Below, one piece after another: positions 1-7,805 of a stretch of 64,000 bases of DNA (positions are counted from its first letter, which is position 1; each line of letters begins with the position of its first letter). The notes beneath the pieces are model-generated. The model was not told the origin of the DNA and ran no database searches. It saw nothing but the letters and a program-made list of their open reading frames with translations. Source of the DNA: Coriobacteriaceae bacterium (GTDB taxonomy: Bacteria > Actinomycetota > Coriobacteriia > Coriobacteriales > Coriobacteriaceae); the NCBI GenBank assembly GCA_025992855.1, contig DAJPGB010000001.1, positions 1,612,001-1,676,000 on the forward strand. The letters run 5' to 3'. The translations under genes were made by a program, and so were the position numbers.

Positions 1-491
1 AGCCCGATGCGCGCCAGCGCTGGTTTTTGAAGGGCTTCTTTAAGGAGAGCGACCCCATGCTGGTCTCGTTTGAGTACCTGCCGTGCCGCGTGCGCTTTGC
101 CGAGGACCCCTCCGAGCTGGTCTTTGACTACCGCCTGCCCATCCACTCCAACATCGACCACATTCTGGGCGATGAGGAGAACCTCACGCGTATTCCCGCT
201 AGCCTGATGGGGGAGGGCAACTCGCTGTTGCTGCGCCGCGCCTTTGAGGGAGCCGTCGTCGAGGCCGCCCGCCGCGCTGCAGCCATCTACACGCTCGCGG
301 TGCCGCAGTTCTACGGCGGCCGGATCCAACTGTTGCTGCCGCTGTGTCTGACCGGCGACAAGCCCGAGCTGGCGCTAACCATCCAGCGCGAGGACGGTTT
401 CTACGCCGCGCGCACCTGCCTCACGCTCGACATGGCCTACAACAATGCTCGACTTATCTGCCGTCCCGAGACCTCGTGGATAAAGCGGTAA
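1..491 (+). CDS. DUF3825 domain protein, C-terminal part (5' end outside window)
   Basis: The reading frame is already open at the window edge (first full codon at base 3) and runs about 162 codons to the TAA at 489-491, so only the C-terminal part is visible. The end of the protein carries the conserved DUF3825 pattern as I know it: a PQFYGGRIQLLLPLCL stretch followed by LTLDMAYNNARLICRP and a final W near the C-terminus. The family has no established biochemical role; members are often attached to RNA- or nucleic-acid-binding domains, which cannot be judged here because the N-terminus is missing. A tRNA gene follows after about 140 bp with its own promoter. The family call is from memory of the motif. 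Confidence 0.75.
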   Translation, partial: PDARQRWFLKGFFKESDPMLVSFEYLPCRVRFAEDPSELVFDYRLPIHSNIDHILGDEENLTRIPASLMGEGNSLLLRRAFEGAVVEAARRAAAIYTLAVPQFYGGRIQLLLPLCLTGDKPELALTIQREDGFYAARTCLTLDMAYNNARLICRPETSWIKR

Positions 492-580
492 ATGGATGAT
501 TAAGCTGCGGTTTTGCCGATTGCTTTGGCTGTTTTCGCTTGGCTAGCACCCACGAATTTAAAATCGAGGCCAAAAAGTTC

Positions 581-610
581 TTGGTAAACCACGCGCGGCT
601 ATGATAGTAT
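581..610 (+). promoter_or_regulatory. Promoter of tRNA-Val
   Basis: A -35-like TTGGTA (581-586) is followed after 18 bp by TAGTAT (605-610), placing the start just upstream of the tRNA at 631. The preceding AAAAAGTTCTTG block also occurs ahead of the tRNA-Pro promoter near 20.98 kb, which supports both assignments. Confidence 0.5.
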
Positions 611-630
611 CTCTTTTGCCGAAAGGCGAC

Positions 631-705
631 GGGCGATTGGCTCAGGGGTAGAGCATATCCTTCACACGGATGGGGTCACAAGTTCGAATCTTGTATCGCC
701 CACCA
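631..705 (+). tRNA. tRNA-Val (anticodon CAC)
   Basis: The acceptor strand GGGCGAT (631-637) pairs with ATCGCCC (695-701). The anticodon loop TTCACAC presents CAC, the T arm contains GTTCGAATC, and CCA is encoded at 703-705. It reads the valine codon GUG. A strong terminator follows immediately, so it is a single-gene transcript. Confidence 0.93.
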
Positions 706-715
706 TCTAAAGCAC

Positions 716-750
716 AGGTCAGAGGTGTTGTGCCTCTGACCTTTTTCTTT
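716..750 (+). terminator. Intrinsic terminator of tRNA-Val
   Basis: A perfect 10-bp stem AGGTCAGAGG / CCTCTGACCT with a 7-nt loop (716-742) is followed by a T-rich tract interrupted once by C. Confidence 0.9.
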
Positions 751-967
751 TTGACACCAAGGCCGACACCAAAATCGAATCGAAGTCGTATAAGGCGTCT
801 TTTTTTCGCGCCCTTTTTGATGACGCCATTGCATGTTTTGTATAAAACACATCCGTATTTTCATTGAACTCCCCATGTGATTCGAGCGCAAATGTGGAGA
901 CAGGGACCGCATGCCCAGAGCGCCTTCCAGCGGATTTCTATCACACGACGGTTTTTCGGCAGAACTC

Positions 968-996
968 GTCAAGCTTTTGGTCAGCGTTTGGTCAGC
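968..996 (+). repeat. TTTGGTCAG direct-repeat motif, also found upstream of recA
   Basis: GTCAAGC is followed by TTTTGGTCAGCG and TTTGGTCAGC, that is two TTTGGTCAG units at an 11-bp step. A 29-bp stretch here matches 26 of 29 bases of the minus strand at 47057-47085, about 110 bp upstream of recA. Here it lies about 90 bp upstream of the likely start of the next gene, in the same relative orientation. It may be a regulatory site or the relic of a shared sequence. Confidence 0.5.
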
Positions 997-1084
997 TTCC
1001 GGTACTTACCCGCATGATGCCCCAGTAGATAATCGTCCACGACCACAACCGCATGGCCGACGGCCGATACCAGGGGAGGCGCAA

Positions 1085-2239
1085 ATGGACGAAATCGTCT
1101 GCGCAAACACTGCATTCCGCTATTGGCGCTGCCCACCGCAGGTGCGCGACCTCTACCCGCGCCTACCCAACTCCGAAGAAGGCTGGCGAGCTCTATCCCA
1201 AGCCCCTTTCGTAACCGACGTCCTCAAGACCCCAGTCATCACAGCAGCATCAACTCGAAGCAACCTACATTCCGAGACAAGACGGACCATCCGATGGAAC
1301 AGCGCCTATACAGAGAAGGTCTCGATCGACACGGGCATGGGCTTTAGCGTCACAGACCCTCTTCGTACGCTATTCACCATGACTCGAAGCGTTTCTTCAT
1401 GCGACCTGGTTCTGGCCATGTACGAGCTCTGCGGATGGTTTTCGGTTTTTAAACCATCGCCCGCGGTCGACATGGCACTTGAGCAAGCAAAATCAGAAGA
1501 AGAGCAGTACACCACAGAAAGTCTTTTTGAACTAGATGAAACCCAAGACGAGGCCCCATGGAAGCGAGTCTATGCTCGGGCGAGCCAGAAGGACAGCGAG
1601 AATGATCAAAGTGGGCAGCAGAATGACGGATCCGGAAATAAAGCAAACGGAAAAGGCACATCGCTCTGGATGAGAAAGCCTCTTATTGAAATAGAAGAAC
1701 TGCACAGATTTGTAGCGAAGGTTAAGGGCGAGATGTGGGGAAAACAATTCTACGAAGCCGCACGGCAGGTAATGGGTATTGCGGCTTCCCCGCTAGAAGT
1801 TGCTGGAATCATGTTGCTAAGTCTTCCGAGGCGTACTGGCGGAGCGGAGTTTAAAAACATATACGTCAACGACTTAACACCGCTGTCGAATTCAGCTCGA
1901 AAAATCGCAGGTCAGAAAATCTGTTACGGCGATATCGTCATCGTAAACCCAATAATAATGAAAGCTGTGATTAACGAACTTCAGGGAGAGGTTATCCATG
2001 GTTCAGGCGCCGTGCTGGACCACGATGCCGCACGAATGACAGCATTACAAAGCATGGGATACGACGTATTTCTTGTAACCCATGACATGCTCAATGATCA
2101 CGATCAGCTTGATGCCATCATTCACAGTGTGTGTGAGCGATTGGAGTTGCGCTACAAACCAAAAACCGAGGCGATGAGATGCGCTGAGACCAGATTGCGA
2201 GCCAACGTTCTGTGCAATTGGCTTGGTATTGGTAAGTAA
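1085..2239 (+). CDS. Orphan protein with possible degenerate DUF559-like nuclease fold at C-terminus
   Basis: I do not recognise a named family with certainty. The frame is open from 911, but protein-like sequence starts around the ATG at 1085 (MDEIVCANTAFRYW), giving 384 aa; the upstream in-frame part is R/P-rich and looks non-coding. The middle (about residues 130-200) is acidic and low-complexity. The C-terminal ~100 residues contain GEVIHGSG, then an R-x(n)-L-x(3)-GYDVFLVT pattern. This recalls the E-x-dG, H, R..L..GY.V layout of DUF559/Vsr-like endonucleases, with key acidic positions uncertain. The gene has clearly lower G+C than the housekeeping genes and sits alone between tRNA loci, which suggests horizontal acquisition. 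A role as a regulator or antitoxin-like DNA-binding protein is also possible. Confidence 0.6.
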   Translation: MDEIVCANTAFRYWRCPPQVRDLYPRLPNSEEGWRALSQAPFVTDVLKTPVITAASTRSNLHSETRRTIRWNSAYTEKVSIDTGMGFSVTDPLRTLFTMTRSVSSCDLVLAMYELCGWFSVFKPSPAVDMALEQAKSEEEQYTTESLFELDETQDEAPWKRVYARASQKDSENDQSGQQNDGSGNKANGKGTSLWMRKPLIEIEELHRFVAKVKGEMWGKQFYEAARQVMGIAASPLEVAGIMLLSLPRRTGGAEFKNIYVNDLTPLSNSARKIAGQKICYGDIVIVNPIIMKAVINELQGEVIHGSGAVLDHDAARMTALQSMGYDVFLVTHDMLNDHDQLDAIIHSVCERLELRYKPKTEAMRCAETRLRANVLCNWLGIGK

Positions 2240-2263
2240 TAATGTTCAAGTGAGCATTATTAC
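2236..2263 (+). terminator. AT-rich hairpin overlapping the stop codon of the orphan gene
   Basis: GTAATAATG (2236-2244) and CATTATTAC (2255-2263) form a perfect 9-bp inverted repeat that includes the TAA stop at 2237-2239. The stem is A/T-rich and lacks a T-run, so termination is uncertain. Confidence 0.3.
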
Positions 2264-2299
2264 AACTTTATATGCTGCCAGTAATTAAGTGCCATTTTA

Positions 2300-2440
2300 A
2301 AACCACGCCGGTTTACTACGTTGGATTGGGAGTAGCTGAGCACACCGAATTCGTCGCTCGTAAAACCGCAGGTAGAATGCCTGCCCGTTTTGCGAATGTA
2401 GGCGTGTGTCGGAAATCCGGGAATCGTCGTAGTAAACCGG
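2300..2440. other. Structured repeat element, copy A (upstream of first tRNA-Ala)
   Basis: This 141-bp element is bounded by CCGGTTTACTACG (2308-2320) and its exact reverse complement CGTAGTAAACCGG (2428-2440). Inside, nested pairings ATTCG/CGAAT, AAAAC/GTTTT and GCAGG/CCTGC build an arm whose tip carries AAAACCGCAGGTAGA (2362-2376). Copy B at 3346-3487 has the same boundaries and the same 15-mer at the same offset (62 bp from the start), while the stem sequences differ but still pair. That pattern suggests a structured RNA or a MITE-like element; the strand is unknown. The G+C-rich stretch from 2441 to the promoter at 2716 shows nothing else I can name. Confidence 0.6.
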
Positions 2441-2715
2441 TCCGTTTATGAAGCGACCAGCTGGCGCGAGCTGCGCACGGTTCAGTAAATTGACCCGAAG
2501 GCGCGGAGAGGGGCTCAGACGAAACCCTCCCGCGGAAGCACCGCGGATTGCTTTGTTCTGGCCGGCGGCACCTGGGGCGACATGCGCGCCCCGGGAAGGA
2601 GGGCGGCGGGCTTGCCGCTGCCCGCGGGGCGCGCCCCGCGGGCTATTTCGGGCATCGTGTGTCCCTTCGGCCCCGCGCCTTTCCACGCACCGTAAAATCT
2701 TTTCCAAAATTGTCC

Positions 2716-2744
2716 TTGCATCGGCGGGGGAGTTCCCGTATAGT
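2716..2744 (+). promoter_or_regulatory. Promoter of first tRNA-Ala
   Basis: TTGCAT (2716-2721), a 17-bp spacer and TATAGT (2739-2744) form a near-consensus promoter that would start transcription only a few bases before the tRNA at 2757. The promoter and upstream AAAATTG block are almost identical to those at 3702-3730. Confidence 0.85.
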
Positions 2745-2756
2745 ACTTTCTCGAAA

Positions 2757-2829
2757 GGGGGCGTAGCTCAGCTGGGAGAGCGCTTGACTGGCAGTCAAGA
2801 GGTCAGGGGTTCGATCCCCCTCGTCTCCA
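2757..2829 (+). tRNA. tRNA-Ala (anticodon GGC), copy 1
   Basis: The acceptor stem GGGGGCG pairs with CGTCTCC and contains the G3:U70 wobble pair that identifies alanine tRNAs. The anticodon loop CTGGCAG gives GGC. The discriminator is A2829 and is followed by CCC, so CCA is not encoded. The tRNA sequence is identical to copy 2 at 3743. Confidence 0.95.
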
Positions 2830-2844
2830 CCCGAGCATTGAATG

Positions 2845-2873
2845 AGGCTCCAATGCAAGTTGGAGCCTTTTTT
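2845..2873 (+). terminator. Intrinsic terminator of tRNA-Ala copy 1
   Basis: GGCTCCAA (2846-2853) pairs with TTGGAGCC (2860-2867) across a 6-nt loop and is followed by six T residues. Confidence 0.92.
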
Positions 2874-2999
2874 CATATCTATCGATTTACACCATGTGTT
2901 GACTGGGCAGCATCTTGGCGACATACCCATTGTTAATTACGAATATGAATGTTAATAACTTTACGTTTCTGGATAGCAAACCTAGTCTGCAGCGCCAAT

Positions 3000-3030
3000 A
3001 ACAAAGAGGCCGGGCGTAATGCCCGGCCTC
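3000..3030 (-). terminator. Intrinsic terminator of the minus-strand CAT tRNA
   Basis: GAGGCCGGGC (3006-3015) and GCCCGGCCTC (3021-3030) form a perfect 10-bp stem with a 5-nt loop. Read on the minus strand it is followed by TTTGTTATT. Confidence 0.85.
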
Positions 3031-3039
3031 GAAATACTC

Positions 3040-3115
3040 TGGTGGGCCCTCCGGGATTCGAACCCAGAACCCAGGGATTATGAGTCCCCTGCGCTAACCG
3101 TTGCGCCAAGAGCCC
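3040..3115 (-). tRNA. tRNA with CAT anticodon (elongator Met, or Ile2 if lysidine-modified)
   Basis: On the minus strand GGGCTCT (3115-3109) pairs with AGGGCCC, with one G-T pair. The anticodon loop is CTCATAA, giving CAT, and CCA is encoded (3042-3040). The acceptor stem is not that of an initiator tRNA. CAT serves elongator methionine or, after TilS modification of C34, isoleucine AUA codons; the sequence alone does not let me decide with confidence. It lies between the two tRNA-Ala genes in the opposite orientation. Confidence 0.88.
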
Positions 3116-3345
3116 TTATGAACGGTGAATGCAATTCTAGCAAAGGCAACTCAGGCCTAATTTCTTCGCTTCACGTCGTGATATACTACCATGCACGAGC
3201 AAGTCGCACAACGCAAGATCAAGTTCGATGCTAAACAACAGCTAATCTAGGCCCGTCGCAGATAAGAAGTGTTTTATAAAAAGTTAAGGCCTTAAAATCA
3301 GGGCTTCAAGACATTTCAGTGTGAAATCAACCTGATGCCATTTCA

Positions 3346-3487
3346 AAACCATGCTGGTTTACTACGACGGATTGGCGACCTTCGACCACCGCGTGTTCTC
3401 AGTTTGCAAAACCGCAGGTAGAGAGTCCGACGGTTACACGAAAAGGCGTGCGTGGTCGAACATTCAAGATACATCGTAGTAAACCGG
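3346..3487. other. Structured repeat element, copy B (upstream of second tRNA-Ala)
   Basis: This 142-bp element starts AAACCATGCTGGTTTACTACG-like (3346-3366) and ends CGTAGTAAACCGG (3475-3487). The inner stems are TTCGACCAC with GTGGTCGAA, CGTGT with ACACG, and AACCG with CGGTT, again presenting the 15-mer AAAACCGCAGGTAGA (3408-3422) near the tip. Compared with copy A, the ends, a GGATTGG block and the 15-mer are fixed at equal offsets while the stems are re-paired with different sequence. The flanks 3116-3345 and 3488-3701 show no gene. Confidence 0.6.
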
Positions 3488-3701
3488 CATAGTTCTGAGG
3501 CGCAGATGAGGAACGGTTCGCAATCGGACCCGATAATGGGACTGGCGACGCATAGGAAATCCGGTTGCGCGGAGAGGGTCGCGTTCCGCGCGCCAAGTCG
3601 GCCGGCGTAGGGGCCGTGCGGGGGCCAGGCGCTCCGCAGGCTGGCCCGACCCCGCGGGACTCCGGCGCCCGCGCACCCGGAAAGTTTTTCCAAAATTGCC
3701 C

Positions 3702-3730
3702 TTGCATCGCCGTGAGAGTTCCCGTATAGT
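3702..3730 (+). promoter_or_regulatory. Promoter of second tRNA-Ala
   Basis: TTGCAT (3702-3707), a 17-bp spacer and TATAGT (3725-3730) repeat the arrangement found before copy 1. Confidence 0.85.
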
Positions 3731-3742
3731 ACTTCTTCGCAC

Positions 3743-3815
3743 GGGGGCGTAGCTCAGCTGGGAGAGCGCTTGACTGGCAGTCAAGAGGTCAGGGGTTCGA
3801 TCCCCCTCGTCTCCA
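3743..3815 (+). tRNA. tRNA-Ala (anticodon GGC), copy 2
   Basis: Identical to the tRNA at 2757-2829, including the G3:U70 pair, GGC anticodon and absence of an encoded CCA (CCC follows the discriminator). The promoter and the downstream leader/terminator are also duplicated, so the unit promoter-tRNA-terminator occurs twice about 1 kb apart. Confidence 0.95.
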
Positions 3816-3830
3816 CCCGAGCATTGAATG

Positions 3831-3859
3831 AGGCTCCAACGCAAGTTGGGGCCTTTTTT
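3831..3859 (+). terminator. Intrinsic terminator of tRNA-Ala copy 2
   Basis: GGCTCCAAC (3832-3840) pairs with GTTGGGGCC (3845-3853, one T-G pair) and is followed by six T residues. Confidence 0.9.
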
Positions 3860-3890
3860 CATATAGGCACACAAGGTCAAAGGCGGCACC

Positions 3891-5924
3891 ATGATCCTCC
3901 TGGTCGACAAGATCGAAAAAAGCTTCGGCGCGCGCGTCCTCTTTAGCGGCGCGTCCTTCCAGATCAACCCCGGCGAGCGCTTCGCGCTCGTGGGCCCCAA
4001 CGGCGCCGGCAAAACCACCATGCTCAAGATCATCATGGGCATCGACAGCCCCGACGCAGGCCAGGTCCAGTACGCCAAGGACTGCCAGGTGGGCTACCTA
4101 GAGCAGGAAACCAACCTGGAGCAAAAGGACACCACCATCCTCGCCGAGGTCATGGCAGCCGCCAAGGAAATCCGTCGCATGGGCGAGCGCACCAACGAGC
4201 TGCAGGCCCAGATCACCGAGCTCTCTGAGCAGGGCAAGGACGTCGACGCGCTCCTTAACGAGTACGGCCAGGTCCAGGACCGCTTTGAGCACCTGGGCGG
4301 CTACGAGCTCGAGAGCAACGCCCGCAAGATCCTATCTGGCCTGGGCTTTAAGGTCACCGACTTTGAGCGCCCGTGCTCCGAGTTCTCGGGCGGCTGGCAG
4401 ATGCGCATCGCGCTTGCCAAGCTCTTCCTGCGCCACCCCGATTTGCTGCTTCTGGACGAGCCCACCAACCACTTGGACCTCGAAAGCGTCCAGTGGCTGC
4501 GCGGCTTTATCGCCAACTACGACGGCGCCGTGCTCATCGTCAGCCACGACCGCGCCTTCATGGACGCCTGCGTCGACCACGTCGCCGCCCTCGAAAACCG
4601 TCGCGTAACCACCTACACCGGCAACTACAGCAGCTACCTCAAGCAGCGCGAGGACAACCTGGAGCAGATGCGCGCCAAGCGCGCCGCCCAGGAGCGCGAC
4701 ATCGCCCACATGCAGGTCTTCGTCGATAAGTTCCGCTACAAGCCCACCAAGGCAGCCCAGGCCCAGGAGCGCATCCGCAAAATCGAGCAGATCAAAAAGG
4801 AGCTCGTCATCCTGCCCGAGGGCCACAAGCATATCGACTTTAAGTTCCCCGACCCGCCGCGCTCGGGCGATATGGTCGTGGGCCTCGAGGGCGTCTCCAA
4901 GTCATACGGCGACAAGCACATCTACAGTGACATCGACCTCAAGCTCTACCGCGGCGAGCACGTGGCACTCGTCGGCCCCAACGGCGCCGGCAAGTCCACG
5001 CTCATGAAGATCCTCGCCGGCCTGGAGCCTCCCACCACCGGCACCCGCGACCTGGGCACCAACGTGGGTGTGGCCTACTACGCCCAGCACGCGCTCGAGG
5101 GCATGACCGAGTCCAACACCGTCCTGCAAGAGATCGACACCGTCACGCCCAAGTGGACCGTGCCGCAGCAGCGCAGCCTGCTGGGCGCCTTCCTATTTAG
5201 CGACAACGACTCCATCGAGAAGCAGGTCCGTGTCCTCTCCGGCGGCGAAAAGGCGCGTCTGGCGCTTGCCAAGATGCTCGTGGCCCCCGAGGCGCTCCTG
5301 TGCCTGGACGAGCCCACCAACCACCTGGACATCGACTCGGTAGACATGCTCGAGAACGCCCTGCAAAACTTCCCCGGCACCATCGTGCTGATCAGCCACG
5401 ACGAGCACCTGGTACGCGCTGTGGCCAACCGCATCATTGACATCCGCGATGGCAAGGTCACGGTCTACGACGGCGACTACGACTACTACCTCTACAAGCG
5501 CGAGGACCTCGCAGCCCGCGCCGCGGCCGATGCGGCAGGGGAGAGCGCACCGGCCGCGACCAAGTCCGCTAAGGTCACCGCGGCCCAGCCCGACACCCCC
5601 GCGACCGCCTCCAAGCCCGCCGAGGGCAAAAAGACCAAGGAGCAAAAGCGCGCCGAGGCCCAGGCCCGCGCCGCGCTCAACAAAAAGCTCAAGGGCGTGC
5701 GCAACCAGCTCAAGAAGATCGAGGCCGAGCTCGACAAAAAGCGCGCCCGCTATGACGAGCTTATGGAATTGATGGCGAGCGAAGAGCTTTATGCCGATCA
5801 GGACAAGTTCAACGCCGCGCTGGGGGAATATAACGGCCTTAAGCAAGAGCTGCCCAAGCTCGAGGATGAATGGCTGGAGCTTTCCACCCAGATCGAAGAG
5901 GAGACCGCGCGTGAACTCTCGTAA
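3891..5924 (+). CDS. ABC-F family ATPase (ribosome-associated type)
   Basis: A 677-aa protein with two ABC ATPase domains in one chain and no membrane segment, the layout of ABC-F translation factors (EttA/Uup/YdiF relatives) that act in the ribosomal E site. Walker A motifs GPNGAGKTT (about 35-43) and GPNGAGKST (about 362-370), signatures SGGWQMR and LSGGEKARLALAK, and two DEPTNHLD Walker B motifs are all intact. Between the domains is a charged linker (about 235-310). The C-terminal ~100 residues are a K/E-rich coiled coil after an Ala/Pro/Thr spacer, as in members with an ABC_tran_CTD. The exact subfamily, and any antibiotic-resistance role, cannot be told from sequence alone. The next gene starts inside its 3' end. 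Confidence 0.93.
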   Translation: MILLVDKIEKSFGARVLFSGASFQINPGERFALVGPNGAGKTTMLKIIMGIDSPDAGQVQYAKDCQVGYLEQETNLEQKDTTILAEVMAAAKEIRRMGERTNELQAQITELSEQGKDVDALLNEYGQVQDRFEHLGGYELESNARKILSGLGFKVTDFERPCSEFSGGWQMRIALAKLFLRHPDLLLLDEPTNHLDLESVQWLRGFIANYDGAVLIVSHDRAFMDACVDHVAALENRRVTTYTGNYSSYLKQREDNLEQMRAKRAAQERDIAHMQVFVDKFRYKPTKAAQAQERIRKIEQIKKELVILPEGHKHIDFKFPDPPRSGDMVVGLEGVSKSYGDKHIYSDIDLKLYRGEHVALVGPNGAGKSTLMKILAGLEPPTTGTRDLGTNVGVAYYAQHALEGMTESNTVLQEIDTVTPKWTVPQQRSLLGAFLFSDNDSIEKQVRVLSGGEKARLALAKMLVAPEALLCLDEPTNHLDIDSVDMLENALQNFPGTIVLISHDEHLVRAVANRIIDIRDGKVTVYDGDYDYYLYKREDLAARAAADAAGESAPAATKSAKVTAAQPDTPATASKPAEGKKTKEQKRAEAQARAALNKKLKGVRNQLKKIEAELDKKRARYDELMELMASEELYADQDKFNAALGEYNGLKQELPKLEDEWLELSTQIEEETARELS

Positions 5925-6207
5925 GGCCACCGCCGTGGCGATGAGCATCATCGCCACCGCCTGTCGCATCTGCGGCATCTTTATGAGCGCGATGACCGTG
6001 CTGCTGTGTTTTAGCGGCCTCACCGCCAAGCTGCAGATCGTGGGCTTTGTCGTTGAGCTTTCGCGCGCACTGCCGAGCGCCATTGCAGGCTACGGCGTTA
6101 TCACCTCGCCCTTTGGCGGCGTGTTCCGCCTGGATTATGCCATCGTCGCCGTCATTCTGTTTGTGGCCGACTACCTGCTCACGCGCACCTCGCGCCGCGT
6201 CCGCTAG
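5911..6207 (+). CDS. Small membrane protein of unknown function
   Basis: A 98-aa protein starting with GTG at 5911, overlapping the last 14 bases of the ABC-F gene and preceded by GAAGAGGAGA, so it is probably translated by coupling. After a short basic N-terminus it has two or three hydrophobic stretches (about residues 8-40 and 68-90) and ends in a basic RTSRRVR tail, consistent with a cytoplasmic C-terminus. I recognise no family. The S2P-like protease gene follows 9 bp downstream, so the three genes form one transcription unit; a role at the membrane is all that can be inferred. Confidence 0.75.
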   Translation: MNSRKATAVAMSIIATACRICGIFMSAMTVLLCFSGLTAKLQIVGFVVELSRALPSAIAGYGVITSPFGGVFRLDYAIVAVILFVADYLLTRTSRRVR

Positions 6208-6216
6208 GGGAGCACC

Positions 6217-6900
6217 ATGTCCAGCAGCTACCTCATGAACCTGCTCGCCAGCGCGATTGCCGTCATCGTGGGCATCGTTATCCACGAGAGCGCGCACGCA
6301 GCCGCGGCCTGGGCACTCGGCGATAAGACGGCCCGTTCGCGCGGACGCGTCTCGCTCAACCCGCTCAACCATATCGACCCGTTTGGCACCATCATCCTGC
6401 CGCTGCTCATGCTCGCAGCCGGTGGCCCGGTGTTTGCCTTCGCCAAGCCCGTGCCCGTCTACCTCAACAACCTCAAGCACCCCAAGCGCGACGAGGTCCT
6501 GGTGAGCGTAGCCGGCCCCGCATCGAACATCGCACTCGCGTGTCTTGCTGCCGCCCTCATGCGCCTGACCTATGGCAACCTCTACACCAGCATGTCATTT
6601 GCCCTGGCGTCGCAAATTATGAACTTCGGCGCCACGTTTATCGTGGTCAACTTGTCGCTCGCGTTCTTTAACCTCATCCCGATCCCGCCGCTCGACGGCT
6701 CATCGATTATCGTGCCGTTCCTCAAGGGCAAGGCGCTCGCCAACTACTACCGCCTGCAGCAATACGCCATGCCCATCCTCATCCTGGTTCTGTACCTGTT
6801 GCCCATGTGGACCGGCATCGATGTGATCGGCCGCTATTTCGACGTTACCGTGTATCCACTTGCTGAGCAGCTGCTTAACTTCGCAATCGCCGGTATCTAA
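6217..6900 (+). CDS. Site-2 protease family (M50) membrane metallopeptidase
   Basis: A 227-aa integral membrane protein. The zinc motif HESAH (residues 23-27) lies in the first transmembrane helix, and the second metal-binding region appears as NLIPIPPLDGSS near residue 151, matching the NPxPxxDG-type motif of M50 proteases. About five to six hydrophobic segments are visible, and there is no PDZ domain, as in the short bacterial S2P group that cleaves substrates inside the membrane. The substrate is unknown. scpA follows after an 84-bp gap and has its own strong ribosome binding site. Confidence 0.9.
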   Translation: MSSSYLMNLLASAIAVIVGIVIHESAHAAAAWALGDKTARSRGRVSLNPLNHIDPFGTIILPLLMLAAGGPVFAFAKPVPVYLNNLKHPKRDEVLVSVAGPASNIALACLAAALMRLTYGNLYTSMSFALASQIMNFGATFIVVNLSLAFFNLIPIPPLDGSSIIVPFLKGKALANYYRLQQYAMPILILVLYLLPMWTGIDVIGRYFDVTVYPLAEQLLNFAIAGI

Positions 6901-6984
6901 GGTAAACTAACAGGTCGACCGTGCAAAACGGTCGCAACATGCACCCAAACCGCGCCGCGAAGGCGCCGTCAAAGGAGGTCGAAG

Positions 6985-7794
6985 ATGTCGTATCGCGTGT
7001 CGACGCAGGTCTACAGCGGACCGTTCGACCTGCTGCTGCAGCTGGTAACCCGCCAAAAAGTAGATATCGGCGCCATCTCCATCAGCGAGGTGGCCGAGCA
7101 GTACCTTGCCGAGGCCGAGCGCATCGAGGCGCTGGACCTGGACGTGGCGAGCGACTTTTTGCTGGTCGCGGCGACCCTTTTGGATATCAAGGCCGCTTCG
7201 CTGGTGCCACAGGAGGCCCCGCGCAAAGCCGACGACGATGACGAGCTCGACGATGACCTCGAGGAGCTCAGCGCGCTCGACGGCGACGCCCTGCGCGAGG
7301 TCCTGATTCAGCGCTTGATCGCCTACAAGCAGTTTAAGGGCGCGGCGGCAGCCCTTGGCGCGCGCATGCAGGCCGAAAGCCGAATGCACCCGCGCGTGGC
7401 CGGCCCCGACCCTGAGTTCTTGGGCCTGATGCCCGACTATCTGGCCGGCATCACCCTGCGCGGCCTGGCCGTCATCTGTGCCGACCTGGACGGCAAGCGC
7501 CAGACCTTCCTGCTGGAAGCCGAGCACGTGGCGCCGCATCGCGTGCCGCTCGACCTGACCGTGGCCTCGGTCGACCGCTTTACTATGGCGCACCAAACCT
7601 GCACCTTCCGCGAGCTGCTGGACGGCGACGCCACCACCGAGCAGCTCGTCGTCACCTTCCTGGCCATGCTGGAGCTCGCCAAGCGCGGCTCGCTCACGCT
7701 GAGCCAGGACGAGATCTTTGGAACCATCCGCATCAACCGCGTCGAGGGCGCCGAGGCCTATGTGCCCGGTGAGGGCCCCGAGCTCACTGAATAG
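6985..7794 (+). CDS. scpA: Segregation and condensation protein A
   Basis: This 269-aa kleisin bridges the SMC head domains together with ScpB and helps compact and segregate the chromosome. The N-terminus has the typical ScpA pattern: YSGPFDLLLQLV, then DFLLVAATLLDIKAASLVP, followed by an acidic linker and a C-terminal winged-helix part (FLAMLELAKRGSLTLSQDEIFGTIRI). The ATG at 6985 is preceded by AAAGGAGG. scpB begins 11 bp after the stop, the usual pairing. Confidence 0.96.
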   Translation: MSYRVSTQVYSGPFDLLLQLVTRQKVDIGAISISEVAEQYLAEAERIEALDLDVASDFLLVAATLLDIKAASLVPQEAPRKADDDDELDDDLEELSALDGDALREVLIQRLIAYKQFKGAAAALGARMQAESRMHPRVAGPDPEFLGLMPDYLAGITLRGLAVICADLDGKRQTFLLEAEHVAPHRVPLDLTVASVDRFTMAHQTCTFRELLDGDATTEQLVVTFLAMLELAKRGSLTLSQDEIFGTIRINRVEGAEAYVPGEGPELTE

Positions 7795-7805
7795 GAGCGG
7801 CAACC

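Noticed and set aside
716..750. Possible attachment site at the 3' end of tRNA-Val
   Set aside because: No second copy of the tRNA 3' end was seen downstream and no integrase gene is present; the sequence is a terminator.
911..1084. N-terminal extension of the orphan gene from the ATG at 911
   Set aside because: The added 58 residues are Pro/Arg/Ser-rich and cover the direct-repeat motif; protein-like sequence begins at the ATG at 1085.
2297..3693. Minus-strand open frames across both tRNA-Ala upstream repeats that end in a similar peptide (RSKPAWF)
   Set aside because: The peptide similarity follows from the nucleotide repeat itself, upstream parts differ, and the frames run through G+C-rich promoter flanks; a structured element explains the pattern better.
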